Below are positions 1 to 7,088 of a stretch of DNA of 13,776 nt, piece by piece (the first letter of the stretch is position 1; every line of letters starts with the position of its first letter). Made by a program: the position numbers and the translations under genes. Origin of the DNA: Deltaproteobacteria bacterium UBA4427 (GTDB lineage Bacteria; Myxococcota_A; UBA9160; UBA4427); NCBI GenBank assembly GCA_002390675.1, contig DGPZ01000016.1:1-13776 (forward strand), in the 5' to 3' direction. The notes under the pieces were generated by a model. It searched no databases. It saw only the letters and a list, made by a program, of their open reading frames with translations, and was not told where the DNA came from.

Positions 1-173
1 GGTGCTCGCTCAGTCTGATCGGGAATGCGAGCCAGGCGCGGGTGGTACGATGTCACATGAAGAAAGCGCTTCATTTGACAGGCGGCGCAGTCTATCGGTG
101 CGACGTCGGTGGGGCCATGATTTCGTGCGCGATCTCTTCGTGTGGGGGACGAATGGGGTAACCTCGGGCGCCA

Positions 174-196
174 GCCGCGCTCCCGCGCGGCGTTTT
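174..196 (+). terminator. Terminator-like hairpin in hemF leader
   Basis: Seven-base perfect arms GCCGCGC (174-180) and GCGCGGC (185-191) enclose a TCCC loop and are followed by GTTTT (192-196). The T run ends directly before the Shine-Dalgarno sequence of hemF. It could end transcription from an upstream gene, act as an attenuator, or simply insulate the ribosome-binding site. The T run is short, so termination strength is uncertain. Confidence 0.45.
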
Positions 197-197
197 G

Positions 198-203
198 CAG
201 GAG
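198..203 (+). promoter_or_regulatory. Ribosome binding site deciding hemF start
   Basis: CAGGAG lies 12 bases before the ATG at 216. A TTG at 195 is in frame but would place the Shine-Dalgarno sequence inside the gene, so the ATG at 216 is preferred. Confidence 0.55.
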
Positions 204-215
204 CGAAGCCTCATC

Positions 216-1232
216 ATGTCCAACGCCCCGGTCCCGCCGCCCGGCGCAAATAACCGGCACGATCCGAAGGATCTAAATAGCCCTGCGGACGCACCTGATT
301 TGGCAGCGGTTCGCAGCTTTCTTGATGACTTTCAGGATCGGATCTGCGGGGAACTTGAAGAGCTCGATGGCGAGGCGCGTTTTCGTCGTGAGGAAATTCC
401 GCGACCCGGCGGCGGCGTGTCGCGACCGCGCGTGCTCGAGGGTGGGCCACTCATCGAAAAGGCTGCCGTCAATTTTACGCATACCCACGGTGCTGCGATG
501 CCACCGGCGGCGACGGTGAGGCGTCCTGAACTGACCGGTCGGACCTATGAAGCGATTTCTACCTCTCTGATCGTTCATCCGCGAAATCCCTATATCCCGA
601 CCTGTCACGCAAACTACCGCTTTTTTCTTGCCCACGATCCGAATGGCTTGGTGCCCGTTTGGTGGTTTGGCGGCGGCTTCGACTGCACGCCGTATTATGG
701 TTTCGAGGAAGACGCGATTCATTGGCATCGAACGGCTCGCGCCGCATGCGACGAACATTCGGAGGGACTCTACGCGCGCTTCAAACGCCAATGCGATGAG
801 TATTTCCATCTGCCGCATAGAGACGAGCCCCGCGGCATTGGTGGACTCTTCTTCGACGATTTCGACGAGGGCGGGTTTACCGCGGCTTTCGGACTTTGGC
901 AGCGCACCGCGAACGCATTCCTTGCCGCGTATCGTCCGATCGTCGAACGCCGGCGCGATATCGAGTGGGGCAAACGAGAGCGCGATTTTCAGCTCTACCG
1001 CCGTGGGCGCTACGTCGAATTTAATCTGTTGCAGGATCGTGGGACACGCTTCGGACTCGAAGCGGGCGCTCGCACCGAATCGGTCTTGGCTTCGCTACCG
1101 CCGGAAGTTTCCTGGCGCTACGACTGGAACCCACAGGAGGGCACTCCCGAGGCTACCCTCTACAGCGATTTTCTTCGGCCAAGAGAATGGGCAGACGAAT
1201 CGCTGCCTGGGTCGGAGCAGACTGAGGAATGA
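216..1232 (+). CDS. hemF: Oxygen-dependent coproporphyrinogen III oxidase
   Basis: This cytosolic enzyme of heme synthesis oxidatively decarboxylates coproporphyrinogen III to protoporphyrinogen IX using O2. From the ATG at 216 it has 338 residues, slightly longer than the usual 300 or so because of a Pro/Asp-rich N-terminal extension (about residues 1-30) and a short acidic tail. Family motifs are clear: HPRNPYIPTCHANYRFF at about 121-137 with His121 and His131, the DCTPYYGFEED-IHWHR block around 156-172, RGIGGLFFDDF near 206-216 preceded by His201, and YVEFNLLQDRGTRFGLEAG at about 266-284. These include the conserved histidines of the family. It stands alone: 181 nt separate it from the next gene. 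Its presence implies aerobic growth, since anaerobes use HemN. Identification is secure; only the start is uncertain. Confidence 0.96.
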   Translation: MSNAPVPPPGANNRHDPKDLNSPADAPDLAAVRSFLDDFQDRICGELEELDGEARFRREEIPRPGGGVSRPRVLEGGPLIEKAAVNFTHTHGAAMPPAATVRRPELTGRTYEAISTSLIVHPRNPYIPTCHANYRFFLAHDPNGLVPVWWFGGGFDCTPYYGFEEDAIHWHRTARAACDEHSEGLYARFKRQCDEYFHLPHRDEPRGIGGLFFDDFDEGGFTAAFGLWQRTANAFLAAYRPIVERRRDIEWGKRERDFQLYRRGRYVEFNLLQDRGTRFGLEAGARTESVLASLPPEVSWRYDWNPQEGTPEATLYSDFLRPREWADESLPGSEQTEE

Positions 1233-1397
1233 TTTTCCGCTGCGGGCGATGGGAATTGCCGCGGGAAATGCTCTCGGGAACACCTGGCGGATCTGGTAGA
1301 ATGCGGCCGCCCGAGATCCAGCCGAGAAGGTGAGGCTCTGGTGCCCATCCCGCTCACGTGCCCGATTGCGCTCCGGGCCTGCGGCTTAGAATAGTTC

Positions 1398-1403
1398 AAG
1401 GAG
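1398..1403 (+). promoter_or_regulatory. Ribosome binding site of kshB-like gene
   Basis: AAGGAG sits 10 bases before the ATG at 1414 and supports that start. The 181-nt gap upstream (1233-1413) shows no convincing sigma-70 promoter or KstR-type palindrome. Confidence 0.6.
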
Positions 1404-1413
1404 TAGAAAAGCG

Positions 1414-2484
1414 ATGTCTTCCGAGGGGGCGACCGATTCAGGCGCCAATGCAAACGGACCCTATTTTAATTTGCGTGTGACCGAGGTCATCGACGAGACG
1501 GCGGATAGCCGATCGATCGTGATGGATGTACCCGCCGAACTCGAAGAACGCTTCCGCTACGCGTCCGGTCAGTTCCTCAGCTTCCGGGTCGAAGTTGCCG
1601 GTCAGCGTATCGTGCGATGCTATTCGCTCTCGAGTGCACCGGGCATCGATCCCGCACATAAGGTGACGATCAAGCGCGTCGTCGATGGGCGCGCGTCGAA
1701 CTGGATGAATGATGCAGTCAAGCCGGGCGATACGCTTGAAGTGATGCCTCCTAATGGAGTCTTCGTGCTGCGAGATGCGTCCACGCCGCTCGTGCTCTTC
1801 AGTGGTGGATCCGGAATCACGCCCTGCATCTCGATTCTCAAGACCGCGCTCCGCAATACGGATCGTCCGATTAAGCTCGTGTACGCGAATCGGGATGACC
1901 GCTCGATCATCTTTAAGGATGAACTCAACGCGCTGCGTTCCGAATACGCCGAGCGTCTCGATATCGTACATCGCCTCGACGATGTACACGGTTACGTTGA
2001 AGCGTCTCTTGTGGTGCAGGAGATCGGCGATCGCAAGGACGCAGACTTCTATATATGCGGCCCGGGTCCATTCATGGACGTGGTCGAAGAGGGTCTCTCC
2101 TCCCTGAATATTGCGGCGGACCAGATCAATATCGAACGATTTGAATCCCCGGATATGCCGAGCGCCACGGATGCGGCGCCGGTAGCCGAGGGCGAAGGCA
2201 TCGTCGTGACGATCTCGCTGGACGGGACCGACACCGACATCACACTAGGTGAAGGGGAAACTTTTCTCGCCGGCGCGCGTCGCGTAGGCCTTGAGCCGCC
2301 CTTTGCCTGCGAAGAAGCCTACTGTGGATGTTGTATGGCGAAGGTGACAGAGGGCCAGGCCGATATGGCCATGAACGATGGTGGTATCGACCAGCGCCAG
2401 ATCGACGAAGGTTGGGTCCTCACCTGTCAGGGGATCCCTAAGGCGGGATCCGCAGGCAAGCTTCGAGTCGAGTACCCGGACTAA
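1414..2484 (+). CDS. kshB: KshB-like ferredoxin reductase (FAD, NAD(P)H, 2Fe-2S)
   Basis: This is a class IA oxygenase reductase that passes electrons from NAD(P)H through FAD and a plant-type 2Fe-2S cluster to an oxygenase. Domain order: FAD-binding barrel with RCYSL at 68-72; NAD(P)-binding domain with GGSGITP at 131-137, YANRDDRSIIF at about 157-167 and CGPGPFMD at 215-222; an Ala/Glu-rich linker near 248-262; and a C-terminal ferredoxin domain with cluster ligands Cys299, Cys304, Cys307 and Cys338 (Cx4Cx2Cx30C). The 356-aa length and the segments YANRDDRS, CGPGPFM and NDxxxxQxxxDEG match, from memory, mycobacterial KshB, the reductase of 3-ketosteroid 9-alpha-hydroxylase. PaaE/Hmp-type reductases share the architecture, so the substrate is inferred. 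No KshA oxygenase lies in the window. The neighbouring steroid-type genes support the KshB reading. Confidence 0.85.
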   Translation: MSSEGATDSGANANGPYFNLRVTEVIDETADSRSIVMDVPAELEERFRYASGQFLSFRVEVAGQRIVRCYSLSSAPGIDPAHKVTIKRVVDGRASNWMNDAVKPGDTLEVMPPNGVFVLRDASTPLVLFSGGSGITPCISILKTALRNTDRPIKLVYANRDDRSIIFKDELNALRSEYAERLDIVHRLDDVHGYVEASLVVQEIGDRKDADFYICGPGPFMDVVEEGLSSLNIAADQINIERFESPDMPSATDAAPVAEGEGIVVTISLDGTDTDITLGEGETFLAGARRVGLEPPFACEEAYCGCCMAKVTEGQADMAMNDGGIDQRQIDEGWVLTCQGIPKAGSAGKLRVEYPD

Positions 2485-2493
2485 CTCGGCCTA

Positions 2494-2508
2494 GCGCTTG
2501 CGCAGCGC
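2494..2508. terminator. Hairpin between convergent genes
   Basis: Arms GCGCT (2494-2498) and AGCGC (2504-2508) with a TGCGC loop occupy the 32-nt gap between two convergent stop codons. There is no T run on either side, so a bidirectional terminator role is only a guess from position. Confidence 0.3.
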
Positions 2509-2516
2509 CTGGCGCC

Positions 2517-4055
2517 TCAAAAATCCTTTCGGTAGGAGATCATCACCGACGCATTGAGGCGCGACGGGATCGTCTGGTCGTTGACCGCTTCGACTTCCTC
2601 TGTCTTAGGCGAAGCGCCGACCGCGAGGTCTAGGTTGAAGCCAAAAATGTCGAGGCCCAGACCACCTGTGAGCGCGATTGCCTCAGGGGTGTTGGACGCT
2701 GCGTTAACGTATGCTCCGGCACGGAGCGCGAGTCCGACCGGGCCGATTGGGATGCCGAATTCGGTGCCTAGAGAAACGATCCGTGATTCGTACCCGTCGA
2801 GGAGTTCCGACTCATTTGTGGTGAGGTCCGCATCAAAGGCGACCACCCAGTTGGGCAGCACCCAGATGGCGGCGCCTGCGCGGACCTGTGGGTCGAGGGT
2901 GAGCTTGCTCTTCCCCGCCGGGTCTGAAGGGTCTCGCGCCAGGTTGAATTCCGGGCTGGTGACGTTGCGTGCTGTTAGGCCTAAGCGCAGCCAGTCGTAG
3001 GGTTTTACGAGAATGCCTAGGTCTAGGGAGACGGTCTGGGTCGTCTCCCGGTTGTTGGCACTGGTGAGTTCGTCGACAAGGTCGGCTCCGCTGTTGATGT
3101 CGTTGTAGCGGACGAACTTGTTGAAGGTCGTGCCGTACATGTATTTCAGATTTGCGCCGAGGCCGATTCGCTCTCCCCAGAACGGGAGTGGATGGCCGTA
3201 GGCCACGCCGACTTCTTCCACAGCGAGGCCACGAATGAAGGCGCCCGAGTTGTTGTCTGCAAAACTGTTGGCGGAAGAGCCGGCGGTCGCGCTGGCCAGA
3301 TTGAGGATCGCTTGGACGACGCCAGGATCATTGACGTTGACGCCCGCGGACTCAGCCTGGAAGACGAGTTCTTCTGCTTGTAGATTCGGATTGCTAGACA
3401 TCGCAGTGGTGAAGATCTCTTGAAGGTCGGAGACGACGTCCGGCGCGAGCCCCGGGGCGTAGCGATCCATTGCGGTCCCGGGATTGATGAGCTGATCGAT
3501 TGCAGCGGCGCCGTTCAGATTTGAGAGAGAGAGGTTGACGCGGTCAAAGACAGGGTCCGCTCCGAAATAGCCTTGGCCAATACCCGTGATGGCGATTCGT
3601 TCGTGTCGCATAAGCAGAGAAGCATTTGCGGTCGCGATGAGACCTTCGCCGGGTTCATCGAGCCCCGGTAACCGAACCGCGGCCAGCTCGAGAACCGTCG
3701 CGAGTTGCGCGCCGTTCAGGGCGTTGCCTATTTGAAGATCATCGAGCAGTTGATCGAACTCGCCGTCTGCGAGTCCGTCGAGAAAGGTCGCGACCTCATC
3801 GACATCACGCAGGATGGTTCCCTCTGCCGCGGCTTGAGCGCTGACGGGAAGCGCCACGCCATGGCGTCCGCCGAATGCGAGGGCACCGGGATTCCAGTAC
3901 GACGCGTGCTCATCATTGACGACGGCAACGCCCGCCCCGCCCATGCCCTGATAGCGCGCCCCAAGAAAGCCCCACTCTTCACCAAAGGCGGGCAGCGAAG
4001 CGGCTAGCAGTAGAACGAGCGCGGTTGCAAAGGGAAATGAAAGTCGGTGGCTCAT
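2517..4055 (-). CDS. Outer-membrane beta-barrel protein, TraF_2/FadL-like family
   Basis: A 512-residue exported protein. Residues 1-25 form a signal peptide: a basic start, a hydrophobic Ala/Leu core, and a likely cleavage at AFG-EE. The segment at about 32-60 (GARYQGMGGAGVAVVNDEHA, then SYWNPGALA) is the N-terminal signature of a barrel family often annotated as conjugal transfer protein TraF (Pfam TraF_2) and distantly like FadL. The C-terminal half shows alternating hydrophobic strands with turns. The protein ends in SYRKDF, a terminal Phe typical of the outer-membrane assembly signal. A long mostly helical insertion lies at roughly 85-275. The start is supported by GAGAGG at 4063-4068. 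No conjugation genes are present, so the TraF name is probably misleading. Next to steroid-type genes, a role in uptake of hydrophobic substrate is plausible but unproven. Confidence 0.75.
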   Translation of the reverse strand: MSHRLSFPFATALVLLLAASLPAFGEEWGFLGARYQGMGGAGVAVVNDEHASYWNPGALAFGGRHGVALPVSAQAAAEGTILRDVDEVATFLDGLADGEFDQLLDDLQIGNALNGAQLATVLELAAVRLPGLDEPGEGLIATANASLLMRHERIAITGIGQGYFGADPVFDRVNLSLSNLNGAAAIDQLINPGTAMDRYAPGLAPDVVSDLQEIFTTAMSSNPNLQAEELVFQAESAGVNVNDPGVVQAILNLASATAGSSANSFADNNSGAFIRGLAVEEVGVAYGHPLPFWGERIGLGANLKYMYGTTFNKFVRYNDINSGADLVDELTSANNRETTQTVSLDLGILVKPYDWLRLGLTARNVTSPEFNLARDPSDPAGKSKLTLDPQVRAGAAIWVLPNWVVAFDADLTTNESELLDGYESRIVSLGTEFGIPIGPVGLALRAGAYVNAASNTPEAIALTGGLGLDIFGFNLDLAVGASPKTEEVEAVNDQTIPSRLNASVMISYRKDF

Positions 4056-4115
4056 GGGATGACCTCTCGAAGCGCGGGGGTAAAGGATCGTTCGGATCCC
4101 GTGGGCCCTACGCGA

Positions 4116-4127
4116 TGACCTAGGTCA
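4116..4127. promoter_or_regulatory. Perfect 12-bp palindrome, candidate operator
   Basis: TGACCTAGGTCA is a perfect inverted repeat lying 61 bases upstream of the ATG of the outer-membrane barrel gene, in the gap after the HAD gene stop. Its size and place suit a dimeric repressor or activator site. It does not match the AACnnGTT-type site near the TetR gene, so it would belong to another regulator. No clear -35/-10 pair was recognised around it. Confidence 0.4.
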
Positions 4128-4180
4128 CATCGGCGTGTCTGGGAATTGACGTGAGCGACGAATTCTCAGTCCATAAATGC

Positions 4181-4831
4181 CTACTCTTCGATCAGGGAAA
4201 GCCCCAAGTGCCCTTCGAGTTCCCGCAGCGCCGCTTCGGGCTCTTCGACTTTGATGGTGGCCATGCCCATCGCCTTTGGCGGCTTCAAGTTCGGGCCGAT
4301 ATCGTCGAGGAAGACAATTTCTTCGGGCGGGCGTTCGAGTCTTTCGCAGGCGAGCTCGTAGATTTTAGGATCGGGTTTGCGCAGTTTTTCCACGCTCGAT
4401 TCGATGAAGACATCGAAAAGGTCTTTGAGTGCCCGCGTCCCATCGTTTCGGCCGGCGTCGTCTGTGTCTTCGGTATGCGCCCAGTTATTGGTGAGGGCGC
4501 CGACGCGATACCCCGCGGCACGAAGTCGCCGAATTGCTTCGATCATCACTGGACGAGGATCGGTCGCATCAGACATGCGCGTCATCATCTCTCTCGCGTC
4601 CATCTCGATTCCCGCTTCGCGGCAATCGGATTCAAAGGCTGGATAGAATCTTTCCATCTCAAGTTCACCGCGTTCAAGGCGCGACCAAGCTCCAGAGGGG
4701 GCGGTATTCGCGGCAACGAGGTTGATGGCGTTTCGTTCGAGGCCGAGTTCGGCTTCGTATTCTCGGATGGCATGAAGCGGGGAGCCGAGGACGACGCCCC
4801 CGAGATCGAATAGGACTGCGGTTCTTGTCAT
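4181..4831 (-). CDS. HAD-IA family hydrolase, epoxide hydrolase N-domain-like
   Basis: A 216-residue HAD-superfamily protein, probably a cytosolic phosphatase. Motif I is FDLGGVV (nucleophile Asp9), motif II is LTNN (Thr114), motif III is RKPDPKIY (Lys152), and motif IV is VFLDD (Asp176, Asp177) followed by GPNLKPPKAMGM. A cap domain lies between about 17 and 90. The DLGGV and NLKPxxxMGM pattern resembles the phosphatase domain of soluble epoxide hydrolase and ACAD10. The second Asp of the usual DxD is Gly here, as in that branch. The ATG at 4831 is chosen because it lies 10 nt after the stop of the upstream fusion gene. An in-frame TTG at 4903 would overlap that gene by 62 nt. The tight spacing suggests co-transcription and a linked role. 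The substrate is unknown. Confidence 0.85.
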   Translation of the reverse strand: MTRTAVLFDLGGVVLGSPLHAIREYEAELGLERNAINLVAANTAPSGAWSRLERGELEMERFYPAFESDCREAGIEMDAREMMTRMSDATDPRPVMIEAIRRLRAAGYRVGALTNNWAHTEDTDDAGRNDGTRALKDLFDVFIESSVEKLRKPDPKIYELACERLERPPEEIVFLDDIGPNLKPPKAMGMATIKVEEPEAALRELEGHLGLSLIEE

Positions 4832-4841
4832 GGCGGAGACG

Positions 4842-6995
4842 TTAGCAACGGAACGCTGCCGAACGCGCCCGTCGAATCGAATCCGGGTCACGGGCGAAGA
4901 CAAGACTCGCGCAGGGATCGCCTTCCGAACTCGCTCGCGCGAGATCGACGATCACGGCATCGTTTCCTACTTCGTGGTAGATCCGCCGGCGCCACTCGCG
5001 GTCGTCCGCCGCGCGGTAGGTCAGCGCGAATCCGTGCCGATCCCCCGGCTGGATCGCGAGCCGTTTGCGCACGCGCGGGAGTGCGCGCTTCGCGAGGCCG
5101 ATCGCAACGAGGCCCATGGTCGTTCGAGCGTTGAATTCTAGGACGCTTCTCGAACGTTCGACTTCGTCTCCATCCGGCATCGGCTGGACATAACGAAAAC
5201 CATCTACGCCACAGGGCCCCGTATATCCGAGTTCGCGCGCGCGTGTTGCAATCCCGGCCGCATCGGCTCGCGATGCTTCATCATCTCGGTCGCCAGAGAA
5301 GACGCGACCACGAGAATCGATCTCTCCGAAATGCCCGCGATAAACGCCGCTCGCCGAACACCAAGACTCGAGGGAGCCAAGAATTCGGATGGGTGCATCT
5401 GATTCGTCTGTGGGCGGCACGAAGAGTGAGACGGAGTAGTCGCTGCGTCTATCGAGCCATGGCTCGAGGACTGCACCGCCGCGCCGCGCCAGGCGATCGA
5501 GTGCTCCGCGCACGCGATCGAGGGCCTCGACGCCCGTGCCTCCTACGCGACCGCGACCGCTACTTCCCTGCCGCGGTTTGAGGGTGAAGCGCTGGCCGGT
5601 CCAAGCGGGCCAGTTGGAGAGTCGCTCGGAGAGGTGCGCGATCAGGGCCTCTTCGTCAGCAAAGTCTTCCGGCCCGAGAACCGTGAGTAGGTTTTCGAGG
5701 CCGCGTGGCTGCGTCCCGAGAAGGTTTGCGGATTCGATTGCAAAAGCCTTGTCATGAAGTGCGAGAGTAAGCTCGTGCGGCGCACCGGCGAGTGGACGAT
5801 GAAATTGTTCCGTGGCCTGGCTCACTGCTGCCTCGCTAGTCAGCCAGGCGTAGGCGACGTCGGAGGCGCCGAGGAAATCGAAAATGGGCTCACTCGGTGG
5901 GGGGCCGAGATCGTTAGGCCAAAGGGATGCCTGGGAGATCGGCGGTATTTGTTCGCCTTTCGCGGATGCAGGCGGATGCAGTCGCGCGTGGCGTGGAAAG
6001 AGCAGGCTCCACAGATGTGCGGCAGTGCGGACCGGAGCTTGATCTCGATAGGCGCGTCCGAGGCTACTGGGGTCTTCCTCCTCGGCGCCTAGATTTGGCA
6101 GCAGCTCGATCGGCGCGGTGATGCGCTCCTGGACGCGTGCATGGCGAACGTGCTCGATCAAATCTTCTGGGAGTCCCGCGCGGCGCCTGGGCGTGACTTC
6201 AAAGCGGCGTCCTTTGGCTCGTGCTGGGCCGAGTGGGAAGGGCACGGTCTCGAGGTAATTTTCGAGGGAACAAGTGCCCGGACCTTCCGTTTTGCTTTCG
6301 GTCGCTTCATCGCGACTCAGTCGACCGAGCCAACGTGCGGCGAGGGCGACGTGTGCGATCTCATCGTTATGGACTCGCTGGCAGATCGCAGCACTCTCGT
6401 CGTCGCCCACCGTCGCGAAGGCGTCGCGGTAGGTGAGGGTGAAGTCAAGATTCGCCTGCTCGAGCGTCAGCCCCATCGCAGATAAGAATGCTCGTATGCC
6501 CGAATCGGATTCGCCGATTGCGGGCGCCTGTCGCCAAAAATAGTCGGAGTGGTCGTTCGAGTCGAAACGGCCGCCGAGTTCCGCGAGGCGGTCCAGGTAG
6601 AGTCGGCAATGTCGCTGTTCGTCGACCAATGCCGCGACGAGTCCGCGGCGAAGCTCGGCGGGGGCCTCAGGCCACCGAAGTAGGGCCCAGGCAAAATACT
6701 CGACCGCTTGCAGCTCATGATGAGCGAAACGGGAAAGACAGAGTTGGCGAGCTTTGAGTTCGCGAAGTTCGCCGGGCGCGGGGAGAGCGTCGCCGCCGGA
6801 TCTCATCTCGATCCCGGGATCTCGCACAGGACGGTCGATGTGTCGGATCGGCCCCGAAGGGGTATCCGGCAGCGGCTCGCCATCGTGAGTGGTGGGAGAG
6901 GCGAGTTTTGCATCGAGATTGCCCTGCATGAGGATCTGGAGGCAGAAGCCTTCTAGGTCCGTTGGGGCATCGTAGGGCTGGCTTTGAGGAGACAT
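4842..6995 (-). CDS. DUF455-type ferritin-like diiron domain fused to ATP-grasp domain
   Basis: A 717-residue two-domain protein of unknown function. Residues about 75-230 look like a ferritin-like four-helix domain of the DUF455/MiaE-like type. Carboxylate and His ligands fall in the expected order: Glu94 (AHHELQAVEYFAW), Glu126-x2-His129 (DEQRH), Glu179 and Glu212-x2-His215 (NDEIAH). Residues about 370-640 look like an ATP-grasp ligase: Lys473 with the glycine-rich loop (TLKPRQGSSGRG), a VLEPWLDRRSDYSV segment at 509-522, and metal-binding Asp598, Glu620 and Asn622 (VLEFNARTTMG). A Pro-rich region at about 300-370 separates them. The last 75 residues form an extra small domain. No signal peptide is seen. 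Plausible chemistry is O2-dependent oxidation by the first domain and ATP-dependent acyl-phosphate ligation by the second, on one small molecule or peptide. No ribosome-binding site is seen before the ATG. Confidence 0.8.
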   Translation of the reverse strand: MSPQSQPYDAPTDLEGFCLQILMQGNLDAKLASPTTHDGEPLPDTPSGPIRHIDRPVRDPGIEMRSGGDALPAPGELRELKARQLCLSRFAHHELQAVEYFAWALLRWPEAPAELRRGLVAALVDEQRHCRLYLDRLAELGGRFDSNDHSDYFWRQAPAIGESDSGIRAFLSAMGLTLEQANLDFTLTYRDAFATVGDDESAAICQRVHNDEIAHVALAARWLGRLSRDEATESKTEGPGTCSLENYLETVPFPLGPARAKGRRFEVTPRRRAGLPEDLIEHVRHARVQERITAPIELLPNLGAEEEDPSSLGRAYRDQAPVRTAAHLWSLLFPRHARLHPPASAKGEQIPPISQASLWPNDLGPPPSEPIFDFLGASDVAYAWLTSEAAVSQATEQFHRPLAGAPHELTLALHDKAFAIESANLLGTQPRGLENLLTVLGPEDFADEEALIAHLSERLSNWPAWTGQRFTLKPRQGSSGRGRVGGTGVEALDRVRGALDRLARRGGAVLEPWLDRRSDYSVSLFVPPTDESDAPIRILGSLESWCSASGVYRGHFGEIDSRGRVFSGDRDDEASRADAAGIATRARELGYTGPCGVDGFRYVQPMPDGDEVERSRSVLEFNARTTMGLVAIGLAKRALPRVRKRLAIQPGDRHGFALTYRAADDREWRRRIYHEVGNDAVIVDLARASSEGDPCASLVFARDPDSIRRARSAAFRC

Positions 6996-7064
6996 CGCGG
7001 TTGAACGTAGGCCATCTGAAGGGCGACACCTCGGCCATCAGCGAGCATCGGTTTCGGGCGTGAG

Positions 7065-7078
7065 TGAAACGTGTTTCA
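7065..7078. promoter_or_regulatory. 14-bp palindromic operator, KstR-type pattern
   Basis: TGAAAC-GT-GTTTCA is a perfect inverted repeat with a 2-bp centre. It fits the TnnAACnnGTTnnA pattern I recall for KstR, the TetR-family repressor of mycobacterial cholesterol genes. It lies 11 nt before the preferred ATG of the KstR-like gene and 70 nt upstream of the divergent fusion gene, so it is well placed for autoregulation and for control of the fusion gene and HAD gene. It overlaps an in-frame GTG at 7071, which argues against that codon as the regulator start. Confidence 0.65.
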
Positions 7079-7088
7079 ATTGGCCGCC

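Noticed and set aside
75..80. TTGACA as a -35 box for hemF
   Set aside because: No acceptable -10 hexamer at 16-18 bases downstream (the region there reads ggtgcgac).
2..253. 83-aa frame at the left edge overlapping hemF
   Set aside because: Arg-rich, overlaps the leader hairpin and hemF start, and resembles no family. Bases 1-173 hold nothing I can call.
1387..1398. TAGAATAGTTCA upstream of the KshB-like gene as a KstR-type site
   Set aside because: The AAC-nn-GTT core spacing is one base short and the first half lacks the C, so it does not fit the pattern.
273..1989. 181- and 183-aa minus-strand frames opposite hemF and the KshB-like gene
   Set aside because: Both are covered by proteins with complete motifs on the plus strand; no recognisable domains.
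2517..4055. Evidence of a conjugative element from the TraF-like family name
   Set aside because: No relaxase, pilus, coupling protein, integrase or attachment repeats anywhere in the window.
4151..4813. 220-aa open frame on the plus strand opposite the HAD gene
   Set aside because: Phe/Gly/Asp-rich shadow; the HAD protein on the other strand has all four motifs.
6996..7038. Small precursor-peptide gene before the fusion gene (frame starting at 7038, minus)
   Set aside because: The frame runs on as a 107-aa overlap of the fusion gene with Arg/Pro/Ser-rich shadow composition, so it is not a credible peptide substrate.
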